A DNA stretch of 64,000 bases. Source: Pedobacter frigiditerrae. GTDB taxonomy: Bacteria; Bacteroidota; Bacteroidia; Sphingobacteriales; Sphingobacteriaceae. The notes beneath the pieces are model-generated. The model was not told the origin of the DNA and did not search any database. It saw nothing but the letters and a program-made list of their open reading frames with translations. The number at the start of each line of letters is the position of its first letter. Positions within the stretch are counted from its first letter, which is position 1. This document shows, piece after piece, positions 8,739 through 16,296 of the stretch. Both the position numbers and the translations under genes were made by a program. Location of the stretch: the NCBI RefSeq assembly GCF_004331645.1, contig NZ_SJSK01000002.1, positions 1,054,001 through 1,118,000 of the forward strand, in the 5' to 3' direction.

Positions 8739-9368
8739 TTAGATAGGTTGTAAAACTTGTTGTTGTCTGTAAATTTTTCTCCAATCGAAGAAACCGAAAA
8801 TGGCAACAATGAATAGGAATAAGGTTAATAAAGAAAAGAGTTCCAAATCTTTATGCCATAACAATGGAATAGCCACTATATTTGATACGTTGAAAAAAAT
8901 CCAATTTTCTATTTTCCGACGAGCCAGTAACCACATCCCAGCCCAAGCCGTTGATGATACAAAAGCATCCAAAATAGGCACATCAGAATTGGTAAAGTTC
9001 ACAAGTACATAATATAGTACAAAATAACCTCCTATGGCAATGGATAGAGCTATTTTAAGCTCTTGTTTATTCATCCAGCTTACAGATAAAATTTCATTTT
9101 TGGCTTTACGTTTAGTCCAGATTATCCACCCATAAAAACTCATTACTAAGTAGTACATGCTCAATAAACTTTCGGCATACAAGCGTGCATCTATTTTCAA
9201 ATAAAGAGATAATAAGATACCTATAATACCGGCCGGATAAAGTAAAATATTATTACGCTTAGCTAATAACACTTCCATTACACCAAAACACACGGCAAAC
9301 CACTCTAAAAAAGAGGTAGCTAAAATCTGGTCGTACAATAGTGCAAACCATTCCTGAAAATTCATCAT
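8739..9368 (-). CDS. pnuT: PnuC-family transporter, probable thiamine transporter PnuT
   Basis: A 209-residue membrane protein with seven or so hydrophobic segments and the PnuC-family tryptophan-rich motif SMYYLVMSFYGWIIW, preceded by LYAESL. PnuC proteins carry nicotinamide riboside; homologues behind TPP riboswitches in Bacteroidota have been named PnuT and assigned thiamine uptake. The complete TPP riboswitch 85 bases upstream is the reason for preferring PnuT. The flavoprotein gene starts two bases after the stop. Transport specificity is inferred from regulation, not from binding residues. Confidence 0.85.
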   Translation of the reverse strand: MMNFQEWFALLYDQILATSFLEWFAVCFGVMEVLLAKRNNILLYPAGIIGILLSLYLKIDARLYAESLLSMYYLVMSFYGWIIWTKRKAKNEILSVSWMNKQELKIALSIAIGGYFVLYYVLVNFTNSDVPILDAFVSSTAWAGMWLLARRKIENWIFFNVSNIVAIPLLWHKDLELFSLLTLFLFIVAIFGFFDWRKIYRQQQVLQPI

Positions 9369-9452
9369 TTACAATGCTTTTTGTCTGCAAAGACAGTTAA
9401 AAAAATAAAATATTAAAAACTGTCGCAGGGGCGAAACAGCAATGTAAAACAA

Positions 9453-9630
9453 CCTCCTTCCTACGCTGGCATTATCCAGATCAGGTACATTTGGAGTTGA
9501 AACTGTAAGGTATAAAGTTGACAATCCAAACCTTTAACTTTCTACCTATAACTTCTTCACTCCAAAATGGGTATAATCTCAGCTAGCTTTTACAATTTGA
9601 GTTTGCAAAAAGCCAGCACCCCTTTGAGTG
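9453..9630 (-). promoter_or_regulatory. TPP riboswitch (THI element)
   Basis: On the minus strand the conserved pieces occur in order: GGGGTGCTGG (9630 side), GCTGAGATTATACCC, a long variable stem of about 90 bases, then CCTGATCTGGATAATGCCAG and CGTAGGAAGG. These are the P2/P4 and thiamine-pyrophosphate-binding cores of the TPP riboswitch. The central stem arms TTGGAGTGAAG and AGTTTCAACTCCAA pair, making an enlarged P3-type arm. It lies directly upstream of the transporter, so the transporter and the following flavoprotein should be repressed by TPP. Confidence 0.95.
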
Positions 9631-9734
9631 ATGCAAATATAGATTTAAAAAGATTAAAACAAAGTGTGTTTTTAACCACATTGGCACATAGCCTGTGTTA
9701 AATGGGTCTTAAGTGAAAATAAAATCTTATTATG

Positions 9735-9904
9735 TGGTTGGTGAGCCACCAACCAAGGAGGTATGGGGGGCTTTTTGAATGAACAATATTACCACATAGG
9801 TACATAGCTATGTTTTCTATGTGGCTAAAAGGTTTGTTCTTGTGGTCGGTGTTATCACCGACCCACTCAAAAAAATAAATAATGGTTGGTGATAACACCA
9901 GCCA
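9735..9904. repeat. Cluster of GGTTGGTG hairpin repeats
   Basis: Three short hairpins of one family occur in 170 bases: TGGTTGGTG-AGC-CACCAACCA (9735-9755), GGTCGGTG-TTAT-CACCGACC (9844-9863) and TGGTTGGTG-ATAA-CACCAGCCA (9883-9904). A fourth hairpin, CCACATAG / CTATGTGG, lies at 9792-9824. Compensatory changes between copies (GGTCGGTG with CACCGACC) show that pairing is maintained. The region 9640-9906 contains no credible gene. Confidence 0.8.
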
Positions 9905-9906
9905 AA

Positions 9907-9938
9907 GGAAAAAGGGCTTCAAAAATTCAAAGCCCTTT
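9907..9938 (-). terminator. Terminator of parC operon
   Basis: On the minus strand GGGCTT and AAGCCC pair around an A/T loop and are followed by five T. It lies six bases beyond the stop of the small secreted protein gene, ending the parC transcript. Confidence 0.8.
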
Positions 9939-9943
9939 TATAA

Positions 9944-10339
9944 TTAATTTGCCATAGGGGGTGCATCTCCAGTGCCACCAATCCTATCAAAACTTAAATA
10001 TCCTAACTGATAATCTTTACTTACTACAATAGAGACATCGCCTTCAATATGATTCGCTTTTGAGTAGAATATATATTTATATACGTAGTCTTTATAAGAA
10101 ACAAACTTTACGGATTTTAATTTTCCCATCATATTGTAAACTTCTTTCATTTGTTTAGTAACGGATTCTTCAGAGACCTTTTGTCTATAACCTAAAGTAT
10201 ATAAATCATAAGCTGATTTATAGTCTTGTTTATTGAAACAATCTTTCCATTTATTCAATACTTCGTCAACTTTTTTATCTTGCCCAAAAGAGATTGAGCT
10301 AATGAATGATATTAATACTATGATTATTTTTTTTTTCAT
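9944..10339 (-). CDS. Small secreted protein, DUF3887/NTF2-like
   Basis: A 131-residue protein with a clear signal peptide cleaved after residue 19 (ISFGQ). The mature part has an N-terminal helix pair (VDEVLNKWKDCFNKQDYKSAYDLY) followed by beta strands, the pattern of DUF3887 or other NTF2-like small domains. It starts seven bases after the parC stop, so the two genes are co-transcribed, which is an odd partner for a topoisomerase subunit and probably accidental. No catalytic residues can be assigned. Confidence 0.75.
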   Translation of the reverse strand: MKKKIIIVLISFISSISFGQDKKVDEVLNKWKDCFNKQDYKSAYDLYTLGYRQKVSEESVTKQMKEVYNMMGKLKSVKFVSYKDYVYKYIFYSKANHIEGDVSIVVSKDYQLGYLSFDRIGGTGDAPPMAN

Positions 10340-10346
10340 ATCAACT

Positions 10347-13289
10347 TTAAAAAAAACCTAACTGTCCCTTATCGTCAATTTTAATATCATCAGGATTGGT
10401 GATTTCAAAATCTACTTTTTTAACCGGTTTTGCTTCTTCAGCTGGTTTCTCAACTTTTGGTTCAGCTTTAGTCTCGATTTTTATTTCTTCCTTAGCAACT
10501 GGAGCTGCTATTGGCTCAGCTTTAAAAACAGGCTTTCTCTTTGGCGCCTCTTCAGTAGGTTTCTCGACTTCAACCTTTATTTCTGGCAACTCAGCTTCTT
10601 CTACCATTTCTGGAACAACTTCATCAACAGTAATTTCATTTACCATTTCTACCGAAGTTTCATCAGCATCTGCTGAAGGAGCCGAGTCTTCAATAGCATC
10701 ATCGCTATCTACCGCAATTGGCTCAACATCATCAACAATAATCGGTTCTACCAGCTCCATTCCTATTTCTGGTGTGGCATCAACTAAAGTAACTTGTTTT
10801 ACATCGTGTTGCGAAAGCCTGTTACCATTTGCCTTTAGTCCTTTAACATCAATTAATCCGGCTAAGTCTACAACCAAAGTTTCTGGTGTTTTTGATTTAC
10901 CTTTTTCTACATCAATCTGAACTTGCGCATCTGGCTTACCAGTAATAAAAACCAGTTTAGAACCCGGTTCCTCGCTAATAATACTTACCTCTTTCCCGGC
11001 AGGCTGCATTTCAAATACAAATCGTTTTACGAAGTAGTTTTTGGCCTTGGTATCAAAATGTACTAATCCATAAACTTTTTCAGGATCATATTTTTGCATC
11101 AATACAATTCCTGGGTCAAAGTGATTGCTCAACTCAAATCCAGTTAACTCATACCAACCCGCAGCATTTACTTGTAAAATTTTATCATCACCATCAAATT
11201 CACCAAGGTATTTCCCCCTGCCATCAACATTTAAGCGTTTCAGTAATTCGTCATACCAAATCTTTAATCCTGATAAGGTAGAAACACCTTTGCTCTTTAA
11301 TAGCACTTTTTTAACCGGATATTTCGAAACAATATTACCCTGAGAAGCACGACCTTTTATCGCAGTTTCTGCAAAATCTAAATCAAATTGTAATTTCTTT
11401 AACTTAGAATGAGGTTTTAACTGAATGGTGATAATCTCTGCCTCTCCATTCGGATTAGCAGTAAAATATAAAATCTTAGAACCTTTAGTGCCTTTGGTTA
11501 AATCGTATTCCTTATCTCGCGTAACGCCTAAAACAGCGAAACGTTTAATGTAATTCGTTCCGCTTGCACCATCTCTATAAATCAAGTTGTAAACAGTACG
11601 CTCATCTCCTTTTTTAAATACCTGTGCATGGATAATTCCCTTGCCTACAAAAGTTTTATCTGCAACCTTGGTTACTATACATTTCCCATCTTCACGGAAA
11701 ACGATAATTTCATCGATATCAGAACAATCAGCAACAAATTCGTCCTTACGTAAACCAGTGCCAATAAAACCATCTTCACGGTTTACATATAATTTAACAT
11801 TAGCCAAGGCCACTTTACTCGCCTCAACTTTATCAAAAAAGCGAATTTCCGTTTTACGTTCCCTACCCTTGCCATATTTATCTTTCAGTTTCTGATACCA
11901 AGCAATGGCATAATCAGTTAAGTGACGTAAATGACCTTTAACCACCTTAATCTCATCTTCCAAAGCCTTCATCTGCTCATCAGCCTTTTTCACATCAAAA
12001 CGGGTGATGCTACTCATCGGCTTGTCAATTAGCTTCTTGAAATCTTCTGGCAAAATGGCTCTGTATAAAGACGGTTTAAATGGATCGAACAATAAATTCA
12101 ACACCGTTACCACACCTTCAAAATCAGCAGAATTTTCGTATTCAGGATTTTTGTACATCCCTTCCTGAATAAAAATCTTTAATAACGAACTAAAGAAAAT
12201 CTTCTCTTGTAGCTCATGCAAACGGATTTCCAATTCTCGCTTTAAAAGAAACTTAGTGTGCTTTGTATTTTGCTCAAGAATATCATTAACCGTTAAAAAA
12301 TGCGGCTTATCATCCTTAATGATACAAGTATTGGGCGAAATTGAAACCTCACAAGAAGTAAAGGCATATAAGGCATCAATTGTCACATCCGGAGAAATAC
12401 CAGGTGCCAATTGAATAACAATCTCCACATTAGCTGCAGTATTATCTTCAATCTTTTTGATCTTGATTTTACCCTTATCGTTCGCCGCTAAAATACTGTC
12501 GATTACCGAACCAGTTGTTGTACTATATGGAACTTCGGTAATTACCAAAGTCTTTTTATCCTTTTCTGTAATTTTTGCCCTCACCCTAATTCTACCACCA
12601 CGCATTCCCTCGTTGTAGTTAGAAAAATCGGCCATCCCTCCCGTAAAGAAATCTGGCAAAATATTACTTCTATTGCCTCTTAAAATTTCTATCGAAGCAT
12701 CTAAAAGCTCCACGAAATTATGAGGCATTACTTTAGTCGCCAAACCTACTGCAATTCCCTCAGCTCCTTGCGCCAATAGCAATGGAAACTTAACCGGCAA
12801 GGTTACGGGTTCGCTATTTCTACCATCGTAACTTAATTGCCAAATGGTCGTATCTGCGTTAAAAACAACATCATTAGCAAACTTAGATAAACGAGCTTCA
12901 ATGTAACGAGGTGCCGCAGCGCTATCCCCAGTAATCGGGTCGCCCCAGTTACCTTGGCAATCAATTAGTAAATCTTTCTGACCAATTTGAACCATTGCAT
13001 CGCCAATAGAGGCATCGCCATGCGGATGGTATTTCATCGTATTCCCAATTACGTTGGCCGCTTTGTTAAAACGCCCATCATCCATTTCTTTTAGCGAGTG
13101 CATGATACGGCGTTGCACAGGTTTTAAACCATCATGAATGTGCGGCACTGCCCTATCCAGAATTACATAAGAAGCATAATCGAGAAACCAGTTTTCATAA
13201 AGTCCGTTAATGGGTATAACTGAATGTTTAATCTCCGGATTATCCGGCAAGGCATCTTCGTTTAAATTTTGGTCTAATTCTTCACTCAT
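10347..13289 (-). CDS. parC: DNA topoisomerase IV subunit A
   Basis: A 980-residue GyrA/ParC-type type IIA topoisomerase subunit. The winged-helix region has YHPHGDASIGD (87-97), the catalytic tyrosine is Tyr129 in APRYIEAR, and the tower, coiled coil and C-terminal beta-pinwheel repeats (residues about 500-830) follow. The position matching E. coli GyrA Ser83 is alanine. The last 130 residues or so are a Val/Glu/Pro/Lys-rich low-complexity tail ending in DDKGQLGFF, absent from enterobacterial ParC. The ATPase partner ParE is encoded at 31.9-33.8 kb. I prefer ParC to GyrA because of that pairing. Confidence 0.92.
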   Translation of the reverse strand: MSEELDQNLNEDALPDNPEIKHSVIPINGLYENWFLDYASYVILDRAVPHIHDGLKPVQRRIMHSLKEMDDGRFNKAANVIGNTMKYHPHGDASIGDAMVQIGQKDLLIDCQGNWGDPITGDSAAAPRYIEARLSKFANDVVFNADTTIWQLSYDGRNSEPVTLPVKFPLLLAQGAEGIAVGLATKVMPHNFVELLDASIEILRGNRSNILPDFFTGGMADFSNYNEGMRGGRIRVRAKITEKDKKTLVITEVPYSTTTGSVIDSILAANDKGKIKIKKIEDNTAANVEIVIQLAPGISPDVTIDALYAFTSCEVSISPNTCIIKDDKPHFLTVNDILEQNTKHTKFLLKRELEIRLHELQEKIFFSSLLKIFIQEGMYKNPEYENSADFEGVVTVLNLLFDPFKPSLYRAILPEDFKKLIDKPMSSITRFDVKKADEQMKALEDEIKVVKGHLRHLTDYAIAWYQKLKDKYGKGRERKTEIRFFDKVEASKVALANVKLYVNREDGFIGTGLRKDEFVADCSDIDEIIVFREDGKCIVTKVADKTFVGKGIIHAQVFKKGDERTVYNLIYRDGASGTNYIKRFAVLGVTRDKEYDLTKGTKGSKILYFTANPNGEAEIITIQLKPHSKLKKLQFDLDFAETAIKGRASQGNIVSKYPVKKVLLKSKGVSTLSGLKIWYDELLKRLNVDGRGKYLGEFDGDDKILQVNAAGWYELTGFELSNHFDPGIVLMQKYDPEKVYGLVHFDTKAKNYFVKRFVFEMQPAGKEVSIISEEPGSKLVFITGKPDAQVQIDVEKGKSKTPETLVVDLAGLIDVKGLKANGNRLSQHDVKQVTLVDATPEIGMELVEPIIVDDVEPIAVDSDDAIEDSAPSADADETSVEMVNEITVDEVVPEMVEEAELPEIKVEVEKPTEEAPKRKPVFKAEPIAAPVAKEEIKIETKAEPKVEKPAEEAKPVKKVDFEITNPDDIKIDDKGQLGFF

Positions 13290-13405
13290 TCGCTATAAAA
13301 GTATTTGGGATGCGTAAATATAACGCTTGCAATTATAATTTTCGAGAGAAGTTTTTAACAGCTTGTGAACAGCGAATTGAGTAGAGCGTATTGCGAAATT
13401 AAATA

Positions 13406-13632
13406 ACCATCTAAGAAATCTAAGAGCAGCTAAGCATAATCCAATCTAAGTCCCCTTAATGCCTTAGATGGTGAGATATTTAACCACATAGGAAAATAGC
13501 AATCTTAAAAACTTAGGTTTTCTTAGGTCTCTTAGGTGGTAAAGTAATACACATAAGAAAAACCATCTAAGAAATCTAAGAGCAGCTAAGTATAACTTCC
13601 AGTCTTAGATTTTCTAAGATGTCTTAGATGGT
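13406..13632. repeat. Three tandem-lying copies of a CTAAG inverted-repeat element
   Basis: Copies at 13406-13472, 13482-13540 (divergent) and 13562-13632. Each begins ACCATCTAAGAAATCTAAG or a variant and ends with its complement CTTAGATGGT, so each forms an imperfect hairpin 60-70 bases long. Related copies lie at 19233-19321 and 20587-20652. The gene-free stretch 13290-13854 consists of this cluster, then a GTGCCAAAGGCAC-type palindrome near 13689-13711 and A/T-rich leader sequence. Confidence 0.85.
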
Positions 13633-13854
13633 AAAAAATTAACCGATTAGGAAAGCAAAAACAGCAATCCTTAGCAATGTTAATCCCGTGCCAAAGGCAC
13701 CCCTTTGGGGCTGTGCGCTTTACTTCAGGGTAACCGCAAGGGTTATCCCTACGTGCTCATTTCCATTGGGTTTATTTAACAAAAGATGGTGCAACTATTT
13801 GAGGTTGCAAAGTTTTCCAGTAAATTGCTTGCTTTGTAGGAAAACTAAGAGAAC

Positions 13855-14505
13855 ATGTCTGTTAAAAGAACTAAATACCTAAAAAAATATAAGGAAATTG
13901 ATGCACCAGGTTTAGATGCCATTAACGAACGTGAGCTAGAAATTTATGGCAATCAGGAAGCTACACACATTGCTACAGCCATACCTTATGAAATGGGCGG
14001 AAAAGACCCACTTTGGGCAGTTGAATATTTCAAAAGCGAAGAACAAACTACTCACTTACATTATGTTACATTGGGTTATACCAATTTATTCTACGATGCC
14101 GAATGTGCAGATGATCAGATAAATGGTTTTGGTTTTGAAATTACTTTCAGGCATTTACCAGTTGCCGGTGACTCAGAAAAACCACTTTGGGCTGCTGCCT
14201 TTTTACAGAACATTGCCAAATACGTTTGGAAGTACCAAAATGCTTTTGATGAGTATCATTACATGTCGGCCGGTGGTCCATTTAGACCAAAGACAGCGTC
14301 AGACATTACAGCTTTTGTATTCTCTATCGACTCAGAATTTGAAGAGTTAGACACGCCACACGGTCATTTAAAATTCTTGCAATTGTTTGGCATCACCACT
14401 CAAGAGTATCAAGACATCGAAGACAAAAAATATACCGCAAAAGAATTGGTAGAGAGACATAAAAAAACGAATCCGCTGTTGATTACAGATTTGTTTAGGA
14501 AGTAG
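13855..14505 (+). CDS. Suppressor-of-fused (SUFU) domain protein
   Basis: A 216-residue cytoplasmic protein made almost entirely of a SUFU domain: PGLDAINERELEIYG near the N-terminus, HYVTLGYTNLFYD, and GFGFEITFRH around residue 98. Bacterial SUFU proteins are often immunity-like or of unknown role; the superfamily includes immunity proteins of polymorphic toxins. No toxin gene is adjacent. It heads a run of small plus-strand genes of unknown function. The ATG at 13855 is supported by homology starting close to the N-terminus. Confidence 0.88.
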   Translation: MSVKRTKYLKKYKEIDAPGLDAINERELEIYGNQEATHIATAIPYEMGGKDPLWAVEYFKSEEQTTHLHYVTLGYTNLFYDAECADDQINGFGFEITFRHLPVAGDSEKPLWAAAFLQNIAKYVWKYQNAFDEYHYMSAGGPFRPKTASDITAFVFSIDSEFEELDTPHGHLKFLQLFGITTQEYQDIEDKKYTAKELVERHKKTNPLLITDLFRK

Positions 14506-14567
14506 TCTTATAAACAGAATAATATGATAATTGCAAATCAGTCTATTAATATTAGTACAAAGAAACT

Positions 14568-14969
14568 ATGATTCCATCTATACTTCAATTATCTGGTTCT
14601 ATTTTATTGGCAATAATGACCTTTTTAAGAAATACAAACCAAATTCAAATGTATGCTGGTATTGTGTTGGTACAAAAAAGGGGAGTAATAAATCCAAAAT
14701 TAAAGGAAATACTTAAAGAAACATTTCTATTTAGAGTTGGATTAGCCTACATATGTTTTGGCTATATTTTTCAAATAGGAGAAGTTGATTATAAAATAGA
14801 TATTATTTCGAAGACCTGTGATTCTATTCTTTTAACACTCCTAATTACAACTCTAGGATATTTTGCATCTAGTTTATTTGCTAAATTCAAATTTAACAGA
14901 TTAGAACCATTTGATCCAGAAAAAGGGAATCATCCTGATGGAAGTATTTTTATAGAAGATGAAAAATAA
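14568..14969 (+). CDS. Hypothetical small membrane protein
   Basis: A 133-residue protein with three probable membrane segments (about residues 5-20, 58-75 and 88-105) and a short acidic C-terminal tail ending FIEDEK. I do not recognise a family. It follows the SUFU gene by 62 bases and precedes the DUF2306 gene by 65, in a run of co-oriented small genes. A shorter overlapping frame at 14531-14716 is judged a shadow. Confidence 0.55.
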   Translation: MIPSILQLSGSILLAIMTFLRNTNQIQMYAGIVLVQKRGVINPKLKEILKETFLFRVGLAYICFGYIFQIGEVDYKIDIISKTCDSILLTLLITTLGYFASSLFAKFKFNRLEPFDPEKGNHPDGSIFIEDEK

Positions 14970-15034
14970 ATTTATATCTAAATTTGTTTATTTAGGAATT
15001 GCAACATATTTGTAGCGTTAATTGATACAGAAAG

Positions 15035-15670
15035 ATGGATAATAGCTTTTATAAAAAAATACTACTAATTGTGTTTTGGATTGCTGTCTTGATAGTTTCG
15101 TTTTATTTTTATTTCGATAGTGTATTGCCATACTTTAAAGGAACGCTCAGCCCTAGACAAGAAAGTGAAAAATGGTGGCTTATTGTACATTTTTCTGGAG
15201 CCACTTGTACGCTGGTTTTAGGTCCCCTTCAATTTTGGTCATATTTTAGAAACCATTTCAAGCGTTGGCACCGATTAGCTGGAAAATTCTATATTGGAGG
15301 TTCCATTGTCTCAGCTTTGATGGTTTTTTATTTGCTGTCAAATTATCCTTTACCTGGTTCAGTACCTTCTCTTGGCCTACTTGCTATCATTTGGCTTTTT
15401 ACTACAATCATAGCATTTTGGTTTGCAGTGAAGAAAAATTTTAAACTTCATAAGCAATTCATGATACGTTCTTATGTTTGTGGACTAGCCTTTGTATTTA
15501 TCAGGCTACTCCCTCTTATTAATGAATATACAGGCTTGTTCAATTTTATAAAAAATGAAGAAGTGCAATTTACAGTATATGAATGGATTTGTTGGGTTTA
15601 TCCGATTATGCTAACAGAATTCATTTTAATATGGTGGCCCTCAGTTTTAAAGATTAAGACTTTAAAATAA
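15035..15670 (+). CDS. DUF2306 membrane protein
   Basis: A 211-residue protein with six or seven membrane segments. The DUF2306 signature is visible as WLIVHFSGATCTLVLGPLQF followed by RWHRLAGKFYIGG. Histidines in the second and fourth segments (H56, H88) could bind haem or metal, but the function of the family is unknown. Length is typical. No operon partner with a known role is adjacent. Confidence 0.85.
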   Translation: MDNSFYKKILLIVFWIAVLIVSFYFYFDSVLPYFKGTLSPRQESEKWWLIVHFSGATCTLVLGPLQFWSYFRNHFKRWHRLAGKFYIGGSIVSALMVFYLLSNYPLPGSVPSLGLLAIIWLFTTIIAFWFAVKKNFKLHKQFMIRSYVCGLAFVFIRLLPLINEYTGLFNFIKNEEVQFTVYEWICWVYPIMLTEFILIWWPSVLKIKTLK

Positions 15671-15698
15671 ATTTGTTTTTAATCTCGTGATACTCGCT

Positions 15699-15745
15699 AT
15701 TCCAGATTTGTAATCTGGAATTCTTATCATAGGATTTGTAATCCG
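15699..15745. repeat. AATCTGG/GGATT palindromic repeat
   Basis: ATTCCAGATT-TGT-AATCTGGAAT is a perfect palindrome at 15699-15721, followed by the related GGATTTGTAATCC at 15732-15744. Such nested copies are a common intergenic repeat type in Bacteroidota. They lie in the 115-base gap before the gene at 15786. Confidence 0.7.
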
Positions 15746-15785
15746 TAATAAATACATTTGATAAAGGGATTTAAATTCTAAACCT

Positions 15786-16250
15786 ATGAAAATACAGTGC
15801 ACCGATAAAAAGACATTTGAGCTTATTGATGGTTCCGAAAAATTAGGCCATATCACCTACGATGGCTTGTTTTCTTACAGCGCTAATGCTGTAATAGGTA
15901 AGGATAATTATAAAATCACTCCGAAAGGAATTTTTAGCTCCACAATTTCTGTAACGAAAGATGAGATAGAGGTTGCCAATTTGCAAATGAATTGGAAAGG
16001 ACACATCATCATTTCATTTCCAGATGGAAAAAATTTCATATTAAAAACAACTGGTACTTTCCAAGACAAATACGTTCTTGAAGACGAAAATCATCAAAAA
16101 TTAATGTTATTAAACCCTGATTTCAATTGGTCAAAATTCAGCTATAACTACGACATTTCTTACGACAATAAACAAAAAGACATATTATTGATTTTACTAA
16201 CAACCTATGCTGCTAATTATTACATAGCTGCCATGTCTGGACAAATGTAA
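15786..16250 (+). CDS. Hypothetical protein, beta-rich, tubby/LURP-like
   Basis: A 154-residue protein without signal peptide. Alternating strands such as YKITPKGIFSSTISV and HIIISFPDGKNFILK, followed by a hydrophobic C-terminal helix (DILLILLTTYAANYYIAA), recall the tubby/LURP-one/scramblase fold in which a C-terminal helix threads a beta barrel. The likeness is by pattern only and no function is claimed. It is 46 bases upstream of, and probably co-transcribed with, the GRDP-like fusion gene. Confidence 0.6.
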   Translation: MKIQCTDKKTFELIDGSEKLGHITYDGLFSYSANAVIGKDNYKITPKGIFSSTISVTKDEIEVANLQMNWKGHIIISFPDGKNFILKTTGTFQDKYVLEDENHQKLMLLNPDFNWSKFSYNYDISYDNKQKDILLILLTTYAANYYIAAMSGQM

Positions 16251-16296
16251 TTCGTAGAAAGATTAAAGAAGCAAACTATCAAGATACCATAACTAG

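Noticed and set aside
9698..9922. 74-codon minus-strand open frame
   Set aside because: It runs entirely through the GGTTGGTG and CCACATAG hairpin repeats; its sequence is explained by the repeats and shows no protein family pattern.
10396..10920. 174-codon plus-strand frame, Ser/Thr-rich
   Set aside because: Antisense shadow of the low-complexity C-terminal tail of parC; composition mirrors the Glu/Pro/Val codons of that tail.
10347..13289. Calling the protein GyrA
   Set aside because: Sequence alone cannot fully separate the two, but the pairing with a short ParE-type subunit and the tail composition favour ParC.
13688..13882. 64-codon plus-strand frame before the SUFU gene
   Set aside because: Lies in a palindromic repeat region and overlaps the SUFU start in another frame; no family resemblance.
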